Of a DNA stretch of 7,752 nucleotides, positions 1 through 5,994 are shown in pieces. The DNA comes from JALZAA01 sp036005605. Lineage in GTDB: Bacteria; Actinomycetota; Acidimicrobiia; IMCC26256; JACDBD01. The translations under genes and the position numbers were made by a program. Every line of letters starts with the position of its first letter. The first letter of the stretch is position 1. Where the stretch lies: assembly GCA_036005605.1 (NCBI GenBank), contig DASYQJ010000185.1, positions 1-7,752 on the forward strand, written 5' to 3'. Below the pieces are notes generated by a model. The model was not told the DNA's origin. It did no database searches and was given only the letters and a program-made list of their open reading frames with translations.

Positions 1-62
1 TCAGTCGGCAGAGCACTTCCATGGTAAGGAAGGGGTCTACGGTTCGAGTCCGTAAGGGGGCT
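1..62 (+). tRNA. tRNA-Thr (anticodon GGT), 5' end cut by window edge
   Basis: The anticodon stem is CTTCC (16-20) paired with GGAAG (28-32). The loop ATGGTAA (21-27) puts GGT at the anticodon (23-25), which reads the Thr codon ACC. The T arm is TACGG (38-42), loop TTCGAGT (43-49), CCGTA (50-54). The 3' acceptor strand is AGGGGGC (55-61) with T62 as discriminator. About 11 bases of the 5' end (acceptor strand and start of the D stem) lie outside the window. No CCA is encoded. Only one base (63) separates it from the next tRNA, so the two are almost certainly cut from one transcript. Confidence 0.93.
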
Positions 63-63
63 C

Positions 64-139
64 GGCGGTGTAGCTCAGTTGGCAGAGCACGCGGCTCATA
101 ATCGCGGCGTCGCGGGTTCGAGTCCCGCCACCGCTACCA
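64..139 (+). tRNA. tRNA-Met (anticodon CAT), elongator type, CCA encoded
   Basis: A complete cloverleaf: acceptor GGCGGTG (64-70) with CACCGCT (129-135); D stem GCTC/GAGC (73-76, 85-88); anticodon stem CGCGG/TCGCG (90-94, 102-106) around loop CTCATAA, anticodon CAT (97-99); T stem GCGGG/CCCGC (112-116, 124-128) around TTCGAGT. A136 is the discriminator and CCA (137-139) is encoded. It lacks the three consecutive G:C pairs of initiator tRNA above the loop and has C11:G24 rather than A11:U24, so it is an elongator. A tRNA-Ile2 with lysidine cannot be formally excluded, but position next to tRNA-Thr and ahead of rpmG fits tRNA-Met. Odd point: the terminal 1:72 pair is a G:U wobble. Confidence 0.93.
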
Positions 140-178
140 GAACACCATGACGACCACCACACGGAAAGCAGCAAAAAC

Positions 179-1366
<1,188 letters not shown>

Positions 1367-1375
1367 GGGAGCCCC

Positions 1376-1537
1376 GTGGCGAGCGACAAGCGAGTGAAGG
1401 TGACGCTGGCGTGCGAGGTCTGCAAGCGGCGCAACTACATCACGAAGAAGAACCGCACGAACGATCGCGAGCGCATCGAGATGAAGAAGTACTGCCGCTG
1501 GGACCGCCGCCACACGCTCCACAAAGAGACCCGGTAG
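1376..1537 (+). CDS. rpmG: 50S ribosomal protein bL33
   Basis: A 53-residue protein of the large subunit, in the E-site region of the ribosome. The sequence runs VASDKRVKVTLACEVCKRRN, then YITKKNRTND, and ends KKYCRWDRRHTLHKETR, a clear L33 pattern. The GTG start follows GGGGAG (1366-1371), which overlaps the tuf stop, so translation is probably coupled to tuf. Zinc-type L33 proteins carry two CxxC knuckles; here the first is intact (C13, C16), but the second reads C40-R-W-D43, with Asp in place of the fourth Cys. Zinc may still be bound by three Cys and one Asp, or binding may be weakened. In many actinobacteria rpmG also lies a short way upstream of tRNA-Trp-secE-nusG, which supports the call. 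Confidence 0.95.
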   Translation: MASDKRVKVTLACEVCKRRNYITKKNRTNDRERIEMKKYCRWDRRHTLHKETR

Positions 1538-1551
1538 GTCAGTGCCTCGTA

Positions 1552-1573
1552 ACCCGACGCGGGCGTCGAGGGT
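1552..1573 (+). promoter_or_regulatory. Hairpin that can mask the sigma-factor ribosome-binding site
   Basis: ACCC (1552-1555) can pair with GGGT (1570-1573) and GACGC (1556-1560) with GCGTC (1563-1567), with GA (1568-1569) bulged on the 3' side; the closing loop would realistically be four bases. The Shine-Dalgarno GAGGG (1568-1572) of the ATG at 1578 lies in the 3' arm. No run of T follows, so it does not look like a terminator. A role in holding down sigma-factor translation is inference. Confidence 0.45.
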
Positions 1574-1577
1574 CTGA

Positions 1578-2171
1578 ATGACCACGGACCCAACCGCAGA
1601 GCTGAGGGCCGAGGTCGACCGCCTGGTCGCCTCTGCCCGCGAAGGTGACCGGGCGGCGTTCGACGAGCTGGTGCGGCGCACCTACGTCGATACGTACACC
1701 CTCGCGATGCGGCTGACCGCCAACGAGGAGGACGCACGCGACGTGGTCCAGGAGTCGTATCTCCGGGCTTGGAAGGGCATCAAGCGCTTCCGTGGCGACG
1801 CGCAGTTCTCCACGTGGATGTACCGCATCACCGCCAACGCGGCGGCGACGCTGGTGCAGAAGCGGCGCCGCCGGCGCGCCGAGTCCCTCGACACGGTGGA
1901 CGAGCCCATCGACACGTCCATCGAGGGACAGCCCGAAGCGGCGGCGGAGTCTGCTATCGGGCTCGAAGATCTCGCCCGCGCGGTGGCGGCGCTACCGCCG
2001 AAGCTGCGGAGCACAGTGGTCCTCAAGGACGTGTACGGCTTGTCGCACGAGGCCATCGCCGAGGACCTCGGCATCTCGGTTGCGGCGGCGAAGGTGAGAC
2101 TGCACCGGGGGCGGAAGCGTCTCCGTGACGTGCTGTTCGAGGAAGGCGGGAGGTCCGCCCATGCGGTGTGA
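1578..2171 (+). CDS. ECF-type (RpoE-like) RNA polymerase sigma factor
   Basis: The 197-residue product has the two-domain layout of group IV (extracytoplasmic function) sigma factors. Region 2 spans about 24-95, with the core-binding and -10-reading stretch EDARDVVQESYLRAWKGI (51-68) and FRGDAQFSTWMYRITANAA (71-89). A basic run KRRRRR (95-100) and an acidic linker follow. Region 4 spans about 129-187, with LPPKLRSTVVLKDVYGLS and the helix-turn-helix EAIAEDLGISVAAAKVRLHR that reads the -35 element. There is no region 1.1 or 3. The ATG start has GAGGG five bases upstream. It overlaps the downstream anti-sigma gene by 11 bases, the usual sign of a co-regulated pair. It lies 40 bases after rpmG with no clear terminator between, so read-through from tuf-rpmG is likely. 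The regulon is unknown. No more specific family name can be given. Confidence 0.93.
   Translation: MTTDPTAELRAEVDRLVASAREGDRAAFDELVRRTYVDTYTLAMRLTANEEDARDVVQESYLRAWKGIKRFRGDAQFSTWMYRITANAAATLVQKRRRRRAESLDTVDEPIDTSIEGQPEAAAESAIGLEDLARAVAALPPKLRSTVVLKDVYGLSHEAIAEDLGISVAAAKVRLHRGRKRLRDVLFEEGGRSAHAV
2145..2159 (+). promoter_or_regulatory. Small hairpin presenting the anti-sigma Shine-Dalgarno in its loop
   Basis: GGCGG (2145-2149) pairs perfectly with CCGCC (2155-2159), and the five-base loop GAGGT (2150-2154) holds the core of the Shine-Dalgarno GGGAGG (2148-2153) for the ATG at 2161. It lies within the end of the sigma coding region, so ribosomes finishing the sigma factor would melt it. Coupled translation of the two genes is inferred. 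Confidence 0.4.
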
Positions 2172-2520
2172 AGACGTGGCGCGAATGCTGCCCGAGACGG
2201 TCGAGGGGACACCGGTCGACCTGGCGATGCAGACGCACATCGAATCGTGCCTGCGGTGCCAGGCCGAGCTGGCGCGTTACCGGAGGATGCTGCGGGCGCT
2301 CCAGCAGCTGCGCACTCGTTTCCTCGAGCCTTCGCCCAGCTTGCTCGCCCAGACCCTGGCCGCGCTCGAAGAGGCCGGTGAGCGCCACGCCGTCCGGTCG
2401 CTCCTGTCGGGCCGCCGCCTCGCGTACGCCGGTGCCATCGGCGGCGCCGCGCTCGCCACCGCGGGCACGGCCGCCGCGCTGATCCTCGCCCGCTCCCGCC
2501 GCCGGGCCGCGGTCGCATAA
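2161..2520 (+). CDS. Zinc-finger anti-sigma factor, single-pass membrane protein
   Basis: A 119-residue product, not listed under a recognised gene name, that fits an anti-sigma factor with a ZAS domain. Cys3 and the motif H26-x3-C30-x2-C33 (THIESCLRC) match the H-x3-C-x2-C zinc signature. A charged helical stretch (about 34-80) would clamp the sigma factor. A Gly/Ala-rich hydrophobic segment at 87-110 is a probable membrane helix, followed by only nine residues, RSRRRAAVA. There is therefore no extracytoplasmic sensor domain of the kind seen in RseA- or RsiW-like proteins. The ATG has GGGAGG seven bases upstream and overlaps the sigma gene by 11 bases; translation is probably coupled. The expected role is to hold the neighbouring sigma factor inactive at the membrane. 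What releases it cannot be told from the sequence. Confidence 0.85.
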   Translation: MRCEDVARMLPETVEGTPVDLAMQTHIESCLRCQAELARYRRMLRALQQLRTRFLEPSPSLLAQTLAALEEAGERHAVRSLLSGRRLAYAGAIGGAALATAGTAAALILARSRRRAAVA

Positions 2521-2530
2521 CCGGTCCCGG

Positions 2531-2561
2531 CTGACGCCCTTCCGAGGGCCGCTGCTACTCT
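2531..2561 (+). promoter_or_regulatory. Probable promoter for tRNA-Trp-secE-nusG
   Basis: CTGACG (2531-2536) resembles a -35 TTGACA, and TACTCT (2556-2561) fits a -10 of the TAnnnT type, 19 bases apart. Transcription would start near 2567, about 20 bases before tRNA-Trp. The spacer contains a dyad, GCCCT (2536-2540) with AGGGC (2545-2549). The match is by eye only. Confidence 0.5.
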
Positions 2562-2587
2562 TGGCGTTCGGGCCCCCGCGCGCCCGG

Positions 2588-2661
2588 AGGGCAGTAGCTC
2601 AATTTGGCAGAGCACCGGTCTCCAAAACCGGCGGTTGGGGGTTCGAGTCCCTCCTGCCCTG
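2588..2661 (+). tRNA. tRNA-Trp (anticodon CCA)
   Basis: The acceptor AGGGCAG (2588-2594) pairs perfectly with CTGCCCT (2654-2660), with G2661 as discriminator, as is usual for Trp. D stem GCTC/GAGC; anticodon stem CCGGT/ACCGG around loop CTCCAAA, anticodon CCA (2622-2624); T stem GGGGG/CCCTC around TTCGAGT, with one G:U pair. No CCA is encoded. A tRNA-Trp directly ahead of secE is a common actinobacterial arrangement. Confidence 0.96.
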
Positions 2662-2721
2662 CTGCCACGACGAACCCAACCGTGAACCCAACAGCGAGAT
2701 CGCCCGCACCGAGGCGGTGAC

Positions 2722-3003
2722 GTGAACCGACAGACCAAACGACTGATGCAGCGCCAGAAGTCCGACCGGCCGCGCGCGCCCGAGCGCAAGGCCCGTCCCC
2801 AGCCTGCACCGCAGCGTGAGCGCACCGGCCCCCGGCAGTACCTCACCGAGGTCCGGGGCGAGCTGCGGAAGGTCGCGTGGCCTACCCGCCACGAGGTCGT
2901 CAACTCCACGATCATCGTGCTCATCGCGGTCGTGTTCATGACCAGCCTCATCTTCGGGTACGACTACTTCTCCGCGAAGCTCGTCCTGTTCCTGTTCGAC
3001 TGA
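2722..3003 (+). CDS. secE: Preprotein translocase subunit SecE
   Basis: The small essential subunit that clamps SecY in the SecYEG export channel of the cytoplasmic membrane. The 93-residue product has a basic, Pro- and Gln-rich N-terminal tail (1-38). The conserved amphipathic segment follows (39-60), with the family hallmark ELRKVAWPTRHEV, and then one membrane helix (about 63-80) and a short C-terminal hydrophobic end. One membrane segment is normal for SecE outside enterobacteria. The GTG start has GAGG (2711-2714) seven bases upstream. It is 60 bases after tRNA-Trp, and the nusG ATG begins two bases after its stop, so secE and nusG are cotranscribed and probably coupled in translation. 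Confidence 0.96.
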   Translation: MNRQTKRLMQRQKSDRPRAPERKARPQPAPQRERTGPRQYLTEVRGELRKVAWPTRHEVVNSTIIVLIAVVFMTSLIFGYDYFSAKLVLFLFD

Positions 3004-3005
3004 CC

Positions 3006-4049
3006 ATGACGACCTTTCCCCCCGAAGACCCCGGCCGCGAGGAAGAGACCCCGGCCCAGGAGCGAGCCGACGAGGAGCAGAGCTCCGTCGACGAGTCGAT
3101 TCCTGACACGCCGGCCGAGGATGCGGGCGCGGCGGACGCCCAGCTCGCGGACGAGACCCCGGACGACGCCGAGACCACGCCCATCGAAGACGCGCGCAGT
3201 GTCGAGGCGGAGGACGAAGCCGCCGAGGACGAATCCGAGGAGCGGGCCGATCTCGCAAGTGCGTCGGAGAGCGACATCGTCGCCGAGGCCGAGGCAATCC
3301 TGTCGGTCGGCCCGACCGATCAGAGCCAGGAGGCCGACGCCGACGCGGCCGAGCCCGTGTCGATCCTCGAGTCGCCCACGCCGCCGGCCGAGGAGATCGT
3401 CGAGGTCACACCGGAGCCGTCACTCGAGGACGCCGAGCTGGTCGATGTCACCGAAGTCGAGGACGAGGAAGCCCCGACGCCGGCCGAGCCCAGCCCCTAC
3501 GACCGGCCGGGCAACTGGTTCGTCGTGCACACCTACGCCGGGTACGAGAACAAGGTCAAGCAGAACCTCGCCAGCCGGGTCCGCTCGATGAACGTCGAGG
3601 ACCGCATCTACGAGGTCGTCATCCCGATGGAGGACGTCATCGAGTTCAAGAGCGGGCGCAAGGTCGTAGTGCAGAAGAAGGTGTTCCCCGGCTATCTCCT
3701 CGTGCGCCAGGAGCTGGACGACGACTCGTGGTACGTCGTGCGCAACACGCCGGGAGTGACCGGGTTCGTGGGGAGCGGGGCCAAGCCGACGCCGCTGTCA
3801 CGCCGCGAGGTCGAGGACATCCTCGGCGTCGGGAAGGTCGAAGGCGCCGAGGTGGCGCAGAAGAAGGCCCGCCCCCGGCTGGAGTTCGAGACCGGCGAGC
3901 AGGTGCGGGTGGTGGCCGGCCCGTTCGCCGACTTCAACGGCGCGATCAGCGAGATCGACGTCGACCGCTCGAAGCTCAAGGTGCTGGTCAACATCTTCGG
4001 ACGTGAGACCCCGGTCGAGCTCGAGTTCGGCCAGGTCTCGAAGCTGTAG
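3006..4049 (+). CDS. nusG: Transcription termination/antitermination factor NusG, with long acidic N-terminal extension
   Basis: NusG binds RNA polymerase to tune pausing and links it to Rho or ribosomes. The 347-residue product is much longer than the roughly 180-residue enterobacterial form. The conserved NGN domain begins at NWFVVHTYAGYENKVK (170-185) and includes VFPGYLLVR (226-234) and NTPGVTGFVG (247-256). The KOW domain is at about 295-347, with GPFADFNG and the closing FGRETPVELEFGQVSKL. Residues 1-166 are low-complexity and strongly acidic: by my count 55 Asp/Glu, four Arg and no Lys in the first 160. Streptomycetes also have acidic NusG extensions. ATG 3006 is two bases after secE and has no clear Shine-Dalgarno, so initiation probably depends on coupling to secE. 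An internal start cannot be excluded, but I see no convincing site. Confidence 0.96.
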   Translation: MTTFPPEDPGREEETPAQERADEEQSSVDESIPDTPAEDAGAADAQLADETPDDAETTPIEDARSVEAEDEAAEDESEERADLASASESDIVAEAEAILSVGPTDQSQEADADAAEPVSILESPTPPAEEIVEVTPEPSLEDAELVDVTEVEDEEAPTPAEPSPYDRPGNWFVVHTYAGYENKVKQNLASRVRSMNVEDRIYEVVIPMEDVIEFKSGRKVVVQKKVFPGYLLVRQELDDDSWYVVRNTPGVTGFVGSGAKPTPLSRREVEDILGVGKVEGAEVAQKKARPRLEFETGEQVRVVAGPFADFNGAISEIDVDRSKLKVLVNIFGRETPVELEFGQVSKL

Positions 4050-4058
4050 AAGCTGTAG
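4041..4058 (+). repeat. 9-bp perfect tandem duplication at the nusG stop
   Basis: AAGCTGTAG occurs twice back to back (4041-4049 and 4050-4058). The first copy encodes the final Lys-Leu-stop of NusG. The second stays in frame and would give another Lys-Leu-stop if the first stop were read through. It looks like a replication-slippage duplication. Confidence 0.9.
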
Positions 4059-4083
4059 ACGGGACGAGAGCGGAGCGCAGGCA

Positions 4084-4515
4084 GTGGCAAAGAAGCGATT
4101 GGCCGCCGTGGTCAAGATCCAGATCCCGGCCGGGCAGGCGACGCCGGCCCCGCCCGTGGGCACGGCTCTCGGCCCGCACGGCATCAACATCATGGACTTC
4201 TGCAAGGCGTACAACGCGCAGACCGAAGCACAGCGGGGGATGATCATCCCGGCCGAGATCTCGATCTTCGAGGACCGGTCGTTCACGTTCATCACCAAGA
4301 CACCGCCCACGACCTTCCTGCTCAAGCAGGCGGCCGGCGTCGAGAAGGGCGCCGCCAACGCCCGCATGGAGAAGGTCGGGTCGGTCACTCGCGCGCAGGT
4401 CCGCCAGATCGCCGAGACGAAGATGCCCGACCTCAACGCCGTCGACCCCGAGGGCGCGATGCGGCAGGTGGAGGGCACGGCCCGGTCCGCCGGCATCGAA
4501 GTGAGGGAGTCGTGA
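4084..4515 (+). CDS. rplK: 50S ribosomal protein uL11
   Basis: uL11 forms the base of the GTPase-associated stalk and binds the thiostrepton-region 23S rRNA. The 143-residue product matches the family length of about 142. The N-terminal domain shows VKIQIPAGQATPAPPVGTAL (10-29) and GPHGINIMDFCKAYN, with the conserved prolines of the thiostrepton-linked helix. The C-terminal RNA-binding domain includes TPPTTFLLKQAAGV (73-86) and ends with IAETKMPDLNA and a TARSAGIEV tail. The GTG start has GGAG (4072-4075) eight bases upstream; the upstream in-frame stretch overlaps nusG and is not coding. Its stop overlaps the rplA start by four bases. No uL1-binding mRNA element was recognised in the short gap after nusG. 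Confidence 0.98.
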   Translation: MAKKRLAAVVKIQIPAGQATPAPPVGTALGPHGINIMDFCKAYNAQTEAQRGMIIPAEISIFEDRSFTFITKTPPTTFLLKQAAGVEKGAANARMEKVGSVTRAQVRQIAETKMPDLNAVDPEGAMRQVEGTARSAGIEVRES

Positions 4516-5228
4516 GCCGCACAGGCAAGAAGTACGTCGACGCCACGCGCAAGTTCGACCGTGACCGGCTGTACACCCCGGAAGAGGCGTTCGATCTCGT
4601 GAAGTCGCTGGCGAAGCGCAACTTCGACGAGACGGTCGAGATCACGTTCCGGCTCGGGATCGACCCCCGCAAGGCCGACCAGATGATCCGCGGCACGGTG
4701 TCGCTTCCCCACGGCACGGGGAAGGCCGTCCGGGTGGCGGTGTTCGCCACCGGTGACGCCGCCCGCGAGGCCGAGGAAGCCGGCGCCGACGTCGTCGGTG
4801 CGGACGATCTCGTCGCCCGCGTCCAGGAGGGCTTCCTCGACTTCGACGTCGCCATCGCCACCCCCGATCTGATGTCCAAGGTCGGACGGCTCGGGCGCAC
4901 CCTCGGTCCGCGCGGGGTCATGCCCAACCCGAAGACGGGCACGGTCACGAACGACATCGGCAAGACCGTGGCCGAGTTCAAGGCCGGCAAGGTGGAGTAC
5001 CGCACGGACCGGAACGGCAACGTGCACGTCCCCATCGGCAAGGTGAGCTTCGATCGTGACGCCCTGCTCGCCAACTTCCAGGCCGTCCTCGACGAGATCC
5101 TGCGCAACAAGCCGGCGGCGTCCAAGGGCCGGTACATCAAGTCGATCACGACGTCCTCGACGATGGGCCCGGGCATCCGCATCGACCCCGCGGTGGCCGT
5201 CGACGCGACGCGCACCACCGCGGCGTAA
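4512..5228 (+). CDS. rplA: 50S ribosomal protein uL1
   Basis: uL1 forms the mobile stalk by the E site and helps release deacylated tRNA; in several bacteria it also represses its own rplK-rplA mRNA. The 238-residue product is close to the usual 230-235. The family signature LGRTLGPRGVMPNPKTGTV lies at 127-145, followed by a KAGKVEYRTD stretch, and the C-terminal part carries ILRNKPAASKGRYIKSI. The GTG start at 4512 shares GTGA with the rplK stop, and GAGGG lies just upstream (4503-4507), indicating coupled translation. It is followed by a 200-base gap with the rplJ leader. Confidence 0.98.
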   Translation: MSRTGKKYVDATRKFDRDRLYTPEEAFDLVKSLAKRNFDETVEITFRLGIDPRKADQMIRGTVSLPHGTGKAVRVAVFATGDAAREAEEAGADVVGADDLVARVQEGFLDFDVAIATPDLMSKVGRLGRTLGPRGVMPNPKTGTVTNDIGKTVAEFKAGKVEYRTDRNGNVHVPIGKVSFDRDALLANFQAVLDEILRNKPAASKGRYIKSITTSSTMGPGIRIDPAVAVDATRTTAA

Positions 5229-5282
5229 CCGCTCCGGGGAGCGAGCGCCCCGTGTAGTACCGTCACTTTCACAACCGAATCC

Positions 5283-5347
5283 GCCCCAGACCTCCGGTCG
5301 TACAGCGGTAATGGGCCTGCAGCACCGTGGCCCGCCGGACGAGGCGA
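5283..5347 (+). promoter_or_regulatory. L10-type leader (autoregulatory uL10-bL12 binding element)
   Basis: The region has the hallmarks of the L10 leader ahead of rplJ: AGACC (5288-5292), then TCCGG (5293-5297) pairing with CCGGA (5335-5339), an internal TAAT (5309-5312), a second stem GGGCC (5313-5317) with GGCCC (5329-5333), and the 3' CGAGGCGA (5340-5347). AGAC opposite CGAGG resembles the kink-turn side of known leaders. In the known system free uL10-bL12 complex binds here and lowers rplJL expression. A possible -10, TACCGT (5258-5263), lies upstream, but I see no good -35. Confidence 0.7.
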
Positions 5348-5364
5348 CACCGTTCTCCATGATG

Positions 5365-5400
5365 ACGGGACGTCCTCGCGAGTCTGGGCGTCCCGTTTCT
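5365..5400 (+). terminator. Attenuator hairpin in the rplJ leader
   Basis: ACGGGACG (5365-5372) pairs perfectly with CGTCCCGT (5389-5396) across a 16-base loop and is followed by a short T-rich tail, TTCT, beginning at 5397. This is an eight-base-pair intrinsic-terminator-like structure between the L10 leader and the rplJ start. Premature stopping when uL10-bL12 is in excess is the likely role, inferred from the known leader family. The tail is weak. Confidence 0.6.
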
Positions 5401-5428
5401 CGTTGCCGGGATCCAGCCGGGAAGAGAC

Positions 5429-5989
5429 ATGCCGAAGCCGGAGAAGACCGCAGTCGTCGAGGAGATCCGCTCCAAGCTCGACGACGCCGATGCCGCCGTG
5501 CTCACCGAGTACCGCGGCCTCAGCGTGCGCGCGCTGGCGGAGCTGCGCGGGTCACTGCGGCCGGCGAACACCGAGTACAAGGTGTTCAAGAACCGGCTCG
5601 CCCGTCGGGCGGCGGAGGAGGCCGGACTCACCGACATCCTCCCCCTGCTCGAAGGGCCGATCGCGATCGCCTTCGTCCACGGCGACGCCGTGCCCGCGGC
5701 CAAGGCGCTGCGCGACTTCGGCCGGACGAACCCCGAGCTCGTCGTCAAGGGCGGCCTCCTCGGTCCCCGGCTGTTGACCGCGGCCGACCTGACCGCCCTC
5801 GCCGACATCCCGCCTCGCGAGCAGCTGCTCGCCATGCTCGCCGGCGGTTTCCAGGCGCCGCTCACCAAGGCGGCCGGCCTGTTCCAGGCGTTCACGCGCA
5901 ACTTCGCCTACGGCGTGCGCGCGCTGATCGATCAAAAAGAGTCAGGGCCTTCGGAGCCCTCCGAGCAGTCGACCGAGCAAGAGGAGTAG
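5429..5989 (+). CDS. rplJ: 50S ribosomal protein uL10
   Basis: uL10 anchors the bL12 dimers to the ribosome as the stalk base. The 186-residue product is slightly longer than the common 165-175. The N-terminal domain shows the family start MPKPEKTAVVEEIRSKL, then AAVLTEYRGLSVRALAELR (22-40) and EYKVFKNRLARRAAEEAG (49-66). The C-terminal helix that binds bL12 is at about 128-170 (PPREQLLAMLAGGFQAPLTK and what follows). Residues 171-186 form a polar acidic tail rich in Ser, Glu and Gln that accounts for the extra length. ATG 5429 has GGGAAGAG just upstream. Expression is expected to be controlled by the L10 leader and attenuator upstream. The rplL start is five bases after its stop. Confidence 0.97.
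   Translation: MPKPEKTAVVEEIRSKLDDADAAVLTEYRGLSVRALAELRGSLRPANTEYKVFKNRLARRAAEEAGLTDILPLLEGPIAIAFVHGDAVPAAKALRDFGRTNPELVVKGGLLGPRLLTAADLTALADIPPREQLLAMLAGGFQAPLTKAAGLFQAFTRNFAYGVRALIDQKESGPSEPSEQSTEQEE
5944..5960 (+). promoter_or_regulatory. UUCG-capped hairpin near the end of rplJ
   Basis: AGGGC (5944-5948) pairs with GCCCT (5956-5960). C5949 and G5954 close a TTCG tetraloop (5950-5953), and A5955 is bulged. C(UUCG)G is an unusually stable RNA loop. It lies inside the rplJ coding end, 35 bases before the rplL start. It could be only coding sequence, or an element that pauses, processes or protects the transcript ahead of rplL. No T-run follows. Confidence 0.45.
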
Positions 5990-5994
5990 CGATC

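Noticed and set aside
64..139. Initiator tRNA-fMet
   Set aside because: The CAT anticodon and weak 1:72 pair fit, but the three G:C pairs above the anticodon loop and A11:U24 are absent.
2877..3005. An upstream extension of the nusG frame into secE
   Set aside because: It is the out-of-frame reading of secE; ATG 3006 just after the secE stop is the natural start.
4050..4083. A uL1-binding autoregulatory site ahead of rplK
   Set aside because: The gap is only 34 bases and no structure resembling the known uL1 site could be recognised by eye.
5230..5252. A terminator after rplA
   Set aside because: Competing GC-rich hairpins are possible (for example CGGGG 5235-5239 with CCCCG 5248-5252), but no T-run follows, so I could not support a terminator.
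3798..5360. A 520-codon - strand frame opposite nusG, rplK and rplA
   Set aside because: Same artefact: stop-free only because of third-position GC bias in the real genes on the + strand.
5056..5993. A + strand frame crossing the end of rplA, the rplJ leader and rplJ, joining into rplL
   Set aside because: Only the part from 5995 (rplL) is real. Upstream it is arginine-rich out-of-frame translation of rplA, the RNA leader and rplJ.
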